This document shows, in pieces, positions 59,100 through 64,000 of a DNA stretch of 64,000 nucleotides. Below the pieces are notes generated by a model. That model was given only the letters and a program-made list of their open reading frames with translations, was not told the DNA's origin and searched no databases. The translations under genes and the position numbers were made by a program. Source of the DNA: Salticus scenicus (lineage: Eukaryota; Arthropoda; Arachnida; Araneae; Salticidae); NCBI GenBank assembly GCA_963930645.1, contig OZ005657.1:52788653-52852652 (forward strand), given 5' to 3'. The first letter of the stretch is position 1. Every line of letters begins with the position of its first letter.

Positions 59100-59370
59100 A
59101 AAAATGTCTACTTAAATTTTTTCGATACTGTTCTTTTCGAAACTGTCGTCTGATAAGCATCCAAATGGAATATCCCTTGGTAAGCCAGTGTCGCAGGTCA
59201 TAGAGATAGGCACCCGAGATCCCGCGGATAAGCAAGTCGCTGCCGAAAGCAGCGGGAACCCGAAGCGAGCTTTTGAGCAATTTCAGTCAGTATATAGATT
59301 TTTTATTTTTTGTTTATAAAGTGCTATAGAAAAGAGTTTCCTTTAAATATAGTGACAAGCGAAGCGGGCA
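59100..59370 (-). repeat. R1 repeat, copy 3
   Basis: On the minus strand: CGCTTGTCACTATATTTAAA, a T/A-rich spacer, GCTCAAAAGCTCGCTTCGGG, TTCCCGCTGCTTTCGGCAGC. Copy 1 has the matching CTCGTTTCGGG and CCGCTGCATTTGGCAGC. The 60-codon frame at 59098-59280 is inside it. Confidence 0.6.
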
Positions 59371-59421
59371 AAGCTTGCTTTTAATAATAATAAACCATGA
59401 GTCGTCTGTGAGATTATGAGA

Positions 59422-59708
59422 GCAACTATTGTCTCATATCTATGTCAGGAATAGGATATTAGACAATAGTTTCGAAACATTCCATGCTTACTGTGTTCAA
59501 TTTCGATGGACATCTTTTACTTTTAAATTTTTGCATCAGTCTTATGAACAAAAGACATACAAAGTATACAAAAGACTCTTTTGTAAAATGTTTCCAAAAA
59601 CTTTTTTCGCCTAAGCATCAATATCATACTGGAGAAAAGGCTGGAATACCGATGAAGACAAGAAAAATGTTATATTTTGAAATAGATGGCATTGTAAGAA
59701 AAGAATAA
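59422..59708 (+). pseudogene. Possible decayed C2H2 zinc-finger remnant
   Basis: Two overlapping plus frames show fragments that recall zinc-finger linkers: KHQYHTGEKAG (HxxHTGEK, one residue short of a normal His pair) and earlier YCVQF, FLHQ and QKTYK. The pieces shift frame, and no finger keeps both Cys and both His. If genuine it is a frameshifted relic of a zinc-finger gene; it may equally be chance in Phe/Lys-rich AT DNA. A small hairpin (AACTATTGTCT, 59427-59437, with its complement at about 59462-59472) lies at its start. Confidence 0.2.
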
Positions 59709-60600
59709 TCTGGATTTTCTTCCTGAAAGACAATTTTTATCCTACTTTCACCCAGTCTTTTGGATGCTGTTCAATCCAATTTGAATATTATTAAAATGTG
59801 CAAAGCATTGAGTTGAGAAGGATTGCTTTCAAATATCGAAAAAGTGTAAGCTAGGAAAATAGTAAGTTCAAAACAAATTCATACACAATTTACCATTTCA
59901 AAGAGAGAGAGAGAGAGACAAAAGAAAAAAACTACCAACACAGTACATACATTCGTTCCCATTTTCTAAATTTACACAGCTTTTTACTTAACCGTATTAA
60001 ACGTTGTTAGTTTAATAATGCATTGAAGGTGTTTAAATTATTATATAAATAAATTACAGATATAAGCAAGTGCAAATAATATAAAAAATATTGCATGTGT
60101 ATAGCGAAATGAACTTAAATTGGACTTTTAAAATATTTGATAAATTTAAGTGTATTGTAAAATATGTTATAATACAACTTTTTAAAGATTTGAAACAACT
60201 TTTTCAGAGTTTATATCAAATGTTACATTAAAATTCTTTGAATCCAAGAAGTATAACTTTCTTAACACGTTCGCTGCCGATCCCGCGCGAGCGCGGGATG
60301 TGACGTATTGCTTTACAGGTGAAAGTTTACTTTAGGCTGCCGCTTGGCGAAATTTCGAAAATCGCCAAGACGGCGCCATTTCGCATCGTGTTCCGAATAG
60401 CAACCTTACACCGGCGGCATGCGAAAGCGAGCTTTTCGGCAATCTAACCTAAAAAGAATATAACTAATCACAAATACAAAAATAAAACTTAGATTATACA
60501 ATCACACCAAATGTCCCTGAAAAGTGTGTTGCTTTAGTAATTGATGATAAGTGTTTAGATGATAGTTTTTTTATTTCCAATAATTTAACAGCTATAAGTA

Positions 60601-60780
60601 CAGTCGGAAACAAATGTGTCCGAACACTAGCAAAAATTCCTATTTAAAAAAAGTACACTTCATAAGGTTTTGTTAAATAAATCCTTATCGAATCATGTTC
60701 TTACACTGACTAAGAACAGGATTCGACAAGGATTTATTTAACAAAAAAGTATGAAGTATACATTTTTACTTAGGAATTTT
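60601..60780. mobile_element. MITE family P, truncated copy 2
   Basis: Begins CAGTCGGAAACAAATGTGTC and follows the family to TAGGAATTTT, where the final 32 or so bases are missing. Lies inside the piggyBac-like element. Confidence 0.85.
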
Positions 60781-61040
60781 AAATTTAAAAGTTTTCAAAA
60801 GTTGTATAAAGTAAATTATTTATCATTAATATTTTATTTATAGTCCTCATTCATTAGGAATGAAAAAATAAATCCACAACTGGATAATTATAGCAAATTT
60901 TAACGATTCTCTATTATAATGGTACTCTGATCTGTTCACTATACCCCTATCTCAAAATGCATGAAATTAAAAAGTATACAAAATTTTGTACTGTAGCAAC
61001 CAGTATTGGCATGAAATTAAAAAATATGCCTCTAAAATTC

Positions 61041-61358
61041 AGGACCGTGGTTGCCCAGTCGGTAGAGCGCCGGGTTCGGAATTGGAAGATTGCGGGTTCG
61101 GTACGCGAGCCTGCCAAAAACCATTGTGTATACTAATGGCGGCTGGTGCTCATAAAATATGTCGTGCCCGCAATGTTTTCCATGTTCCCATATTAATTAT
61201 ACCTCTGGGTGTCTACGAAGCGAGAGAGTCATCCCTTTCGTGGAGGATCAAAATTGTGATGGCATGTCCCTGGACAACTTTAGGGGTGAGACCCAGACCA
61301 TCGCGAATTGTCCATTGCGCAGCACTAGTGTGACGTAAAACACAATCAACAAACCAAC
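61041..61358 (+). mobile_element. SINE-C full-length copy (tRNA-headed)
   Basis: TGGTTGCCCAGTCGG (61048-61062) is box A and GGGTTCGGTAC (61094-61104) a slightly altered box B. A tRNA-unrelated body follows, ending TGACGTAAAACACAATCAAC then AAACCAACC. Target duplication CTCTAAAATTC (61030-61040) and CTCTTAAATTC (61359-61369). The 115-codon frame at 60986-61333, the longest in the window, is simply this SINE read through. Confidence 0.85.
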
Positions 61359-61417
61359 CTCTTAAATTCCAACTCTATTCAACTAGCTAAACAGTACTAA
61401 CGCAAACATCACAAATA

Positions 61418-61569
61418 TAAGGAAAGGGCACGTGACGTCACTCGCAGTCAAGTTATGGGTAAAGTGGCGTAACATTGGCATTTCCACCAATACAGGTTGA
61501 TCTTTTGCCACTCGAGAGTGGCAAAGATTGATTGACGGAGCGTTTGTTTGTAAACATGCCCTTTCCTTA
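61418..61569. mobile_element. Small MITE with TAAGGAAAGGGCA ends
   Basis: TAAGGAAAGGGCA at 61418-61430 and its complement at 61557-61569. Inside is a second hairpin, CTTTTGCCACTC/GAGTGGCAAAG (61512-61536). It sits between the two oppositely oriented SINE-C copies. Confidence 0.7.
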
Positions 61570-61587
61570 TTAAAATTTCAAAATAGA

Positions 61588-61714
61588 TGGTTGGTTTGGT
61601 TGGGTTTTACGTCACACTAGTGCTGCGCAATGGGCGATTGGCAACGGTCGGGGACTCAGCCCTTGAAGTGGTCCGGAAACATGCGATCAAAAATTTGATC
61701 CTCCATGGAAGGGT
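61588..61714 (-). mobile_element. SINE-C, 5'-truncated copy
   Basis: Exact 13-bp target duplication ATTTCAAAATAGA at 61575-61587 and 61715-61727. On the minus strand it matches the 3' part of the full-length copy: GAGGATCAAATTTTTGAT, CAATCGCCCATTGCGCAGCA, CTAGTGTGACGTAAAACCC, then CCAACC. The tRNA head is absent, typical of incomplete reverse transcription. Confidence 0.9.
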
Positions 61715-62126
61715 ATTTCAAAATAGAATACGTTCTCTCTAATAAAACACGTATCATCAATATGCAACCGAAGTGATGGCGTCAGCGAGATATTTTACCT
61801 GCTCAGTACAAACGAAACTATTTGCTATGGAATTTTAACTTATTACTCATTAACTCCAGAGTTTGCTTGTAACGAGCAGATGAATTTTTACACGTTTGAC
61901 GTAATACAGCGTATTGACGTAACACATGACGCAAACAAGCAAAGGTAAACACAAAGCCTATAACATCTGGCGATGTAGCGCTCTTGTGCTACACGTCAAA
62001 CATATTCGGCGGGTTAAAGGAAAAAAACGTCATTTCTAATTTTAGTCACGTGAAACCGGCAGCGAACGTGTTAAAATTGGCACAAACAAAAACAAATATG
62101 TTTACGGTCATATTTAATTTTACTTA

Positions 62127-62267
62127 CAGTCGGTAACAAAAGTGTCCGAACACTAGCAAGAATTCCTATATAAAAAAAATACACTTCATACGGTTTTGTT
62201 AAATAAATCCTTCCTGTTCTTAGTGCAAGAACACGATTCGGTAAGGATTTATTTAACAAAACCGTAC
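62127..62267. mobile_element. MITE family P, truncated copy 3
   Basis: CAGTCGGTAACAAAAGTGTC start after TA, continuing past the centre to ACAAAACCGTAC, where it stops. Just outside the piggyBac-like element. The 90-codon frame at 62071-62343 (minus) covers it. Confidence 0.85.
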
Positions 62268-63111
62268 AATAAAATGAAATAAAATTTAAAAACGAATACA
62301 AGTGTATACATTTTTCCTTGCAAATCTGTCTTAATTTTACCAAAATATTAAGTTAGAATTACATTGTATTCGGGAAAAAAATGATAAATATAAAAATAAA
62401 AAATATAGGTTTGATAATCAAATGACCGACAGTTAAATTGAAATTATTAATAACCGGTTATGTTATTTTAAAACTTTTAAACTGTTTCGTCAAAAATTAT
62501 CCCGATAAAAAATCCTTTCATAGGTTACGCAAGGCATGAAAATTATGTCTGAAACATTCTTTTATTATCATGGTCTTCTTCGTAGAGGTGTGAAGAGTGT
62601 TACCAACTGTACTATATTATCGTGCATGTACTGATTTTATAACGGTATACGACAAAAAATATCATATTTTATGATAATTTCGTATATTATGATAATTTCG
62701 TATATCTAACCGTTTAACTTAATAAAATAAAAATATTATCCTTGATTTTAAGGACGAGGAAAAAAAAAATCTACTAATCCAACAAAAAACTTGCAATAGG
62801 TGATCAAATTATTAGAAATTATTTTCACTTTGACATCTTTTCCATAAAAAAAAAAAAAAAACTGGATGAAATGGCTTTGAACTTCAAACATGCAAAGAAC
62901 ATTTATAAACTCACGTTTTCCACTATCGATTTAGTCACGGGTAATTAGGGGACCAATTACAAATTGAAGAGAAGCACAAATAACTTTGGTCACTCTGTTT
63001 CATAAAAAGCTATAAATGACTTGTAACTTTAACATATTGTTGAACTTACTATCTACAATATTTATTTATTTATTTATTTTAATCGCAGAATTATTCAGGC
63101 AGTTATATATA

Positions 63112-63324
63112 CAGTCGGTAACAAAAGTCTCCAAACACTAGCAAAAATTCCTATGTAAAAAAAGTACACTTAATACAGTTTTGTTAAATAAATCCCTGTC
63201 GAATCCTGTTCTTAGTCAGTCTAAAAACAGGATTCGACAAGGATTTATTTAACAAAACTGCATCAATTGTACTTTTTTTATATAGGAATTTTTGCTAGTG
63301 TTCGGAGACTTTTGTTACCGACTG
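63112..63324. mobile_element. MITE family P, copy 4
   Basis: CAGTCGGTAACAAAAGTCTC to the inverted end GACTTTTGTTACCGACTG, TA at 63110-63111 and 63325-63326. Copy A of R8 has the compound microsatellite at this site and no MITE. Confidence 0.92.
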
Positions 63325-63552
63325 TATCTATATCTATATCCATACCTTTTTAATTATTAATTTTTGGCACGTTTTTTGTTTATAACAAAATGGAGTTCAA
63401 CAAAATTTTACAAAACTTGCAGAAAAATTGACAAATACATTAGAGAAACATAATTTTGAAACATACAATTCATACGTGTAATATTCAAGGAGATATGATC
63501 ATTTTTAGTAAATATTTTTCGATTGTGCATGCGCAAAAGACAGATATACATA

Positions 63553-63765
63553 CAGTCGGTAACAAAAGTGTCCGAACACTAGCAAAAATTCCTATGTAAA
63601 AAAAGTACACTTCATACGGTTTTGCTAAATAAATCCTTATCGAATCATGTTCTTACACTGAATAAGAACAGGATTCGACAAGGATTTATTTAACAAAACC
63701 GTATGAAGTGTACTTTTTATACATAGGAATTTTTGCTAGTGTTCGGACACTTTTGTTACCGACTG
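63553..63765. mobile_element. MITE family P, copy 5
   Basis: Best-preserved copy: CAGTCGGTAACAAAAGTGTC start and exact inverted end; arms of about 100 bp around a 7-base loop. TA at 63551-63552 and 63766-63767. R8 copy A carries uninterrupted sequence here (near 48310-48330). Confidence 0.93.
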
Positions 63766-64000
63766 TATATATCACACAGGTTGAAAGTTAGATATATTGG
63801 GCAACTTCTGTCAAAAGCTCGTTTGCATAGAGTAAAAATTAAGAAAATTATCGGCAAAAGAACGAGTTAGATTTTAGATATTTTCCAGAGTTGAAATTTT
63901 ATAAAGAGTTTTTCACATGCCACGTATTTAATTTGGAAATCCATTTATTTCAACCATGTTGCAAAATTTCTTTTTTTGTGCCAAAAACCCTTATGGGCTT

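Larger units (their letters stand above)
60262..62074. mobile_element. piggyBac-like element with nested insertions
   Basis: Both ends read TTAACACGTTCGCTGCCG (60262-60279 and, on the minus strand, 62074-62057). TTAA target duplication with short identical TIRs is the piggyBac pattern. The left inner part has strong hairpins: ATCCCGCGC/GCGCGGGAT and CTTGGCGA/TCGCCAAG. No transposase frame remains. Two SINEs, a 150-bp MITE and a truncated P-type MITE lie inside. Confidence 0.75.
62794..64000. mobile_element. R8 copy B with two nested MITEs, cut by window end
   Basis: Begins CAATAGGTGATCAAATTATT then AG, a two-base variant of the copy A TIR. Collinear with copy A apart from the MITEs at 63112-63324 and 63553-63765; still matching copy A at the window edge (CCTTATG). 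Its right end is not in the window. Confidence 0.7.

Noticed and set aside
61042..61110. Functional tRNA gene
   Set aside because: It is the head of a SINE bounded by target duplications; T-arm and acceptor pairing are poor.

Overview
The window is very AT-rich eukaryotic DNA, well under one third G+C by eye. It is crowded with long A and T runs, TA/TAA/TTTA microsatellites and degraded mobile elements. I found no convincing host protein-coding gene, no rRNA and no intact tRNA gene. The longest open frames (about 60-115 codons) are low-complexity, lie inside repeats, or resemble nothing I recognise. The repeat mix (Tc1/mariner-like elements with TA target duplications, pogo-like and piggyBac-like elements, tRNA-derived SINEs, a Penelope-like retroelement) fits an arthropod, perhaps a chelicerate such as a spider. 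That assignment is inference: no gene here fixes the taxon.

Layout. 1-9.7 kb: short inverted-repeat elements; a tandem or dispersed repeat (called R4 here) at 329-760; a 15-bp motif recurring in both orientations (1360-3748); a hammerhead-ribozyme-like hairpin near 3.4 kb; a near-perfect palindrome of about 0.5 kb (4378-4871); two adjacent tRNA-related SINE-like repeats (about 4.9-5.5 kb); a mariner-like element keeping a transposase C-terminus (5833-6332); a fold-back element (about 6.65-7.17 kb); and a repeat called R1. 9.7-21 kb: mostly featureless AT-rich DNA with several miniature inverted-repeat elements (MITEs) and a pogo-like element (14911-15731). 21.1-21.9 kb: a truncated Penelope-like element with the end of its GIY-YIG endonuclease and hammerhead-like motifs in its inverted terminal arms. 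22-41 kb: scattered MITEs, a DUF4817-type transposase fragment near 35.1 kb, a diverged tandem array of about 143 bp period (39.17-39.67 kb) and a cluster of eight ATGCAAAT octamers (39.8-40.03 kb). 41-58 kb: more MITEs, a C-rich patch with G-quadruplex potential on the minus strand, a mariner-like non-autonomous element (47.67-48.80 kb), a 714-bp fold-back element flanked by TTAA, the second pogo-like copy (53233-54037) and two copies of a tRNA-headed SINE with target duplications.

60-64 kb is a nest of transposons. A piggyBac-like element with TTAA ends (60262-62074) was invaded by two oppositely oriented SINEs, a small MITE and a palindromic mariner-type MITE. Beside it is a second copy of the 47.7-kb element carrying two more copies of the same MITE. 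The paired copies give filled and unfilled insertion sites, so part of the insertion order can be read directly.

Nothing here is an operon-like or cooperating gene set. The interest lies in the transposon biology: possible self-cleaving RNA motifs, very long hairpins that could feed small-RNA pathways, and nested insertions. Family names are from pattern recognition; repeat names R1-R8 and SINE-A/B/C are labels used only in this annotation.
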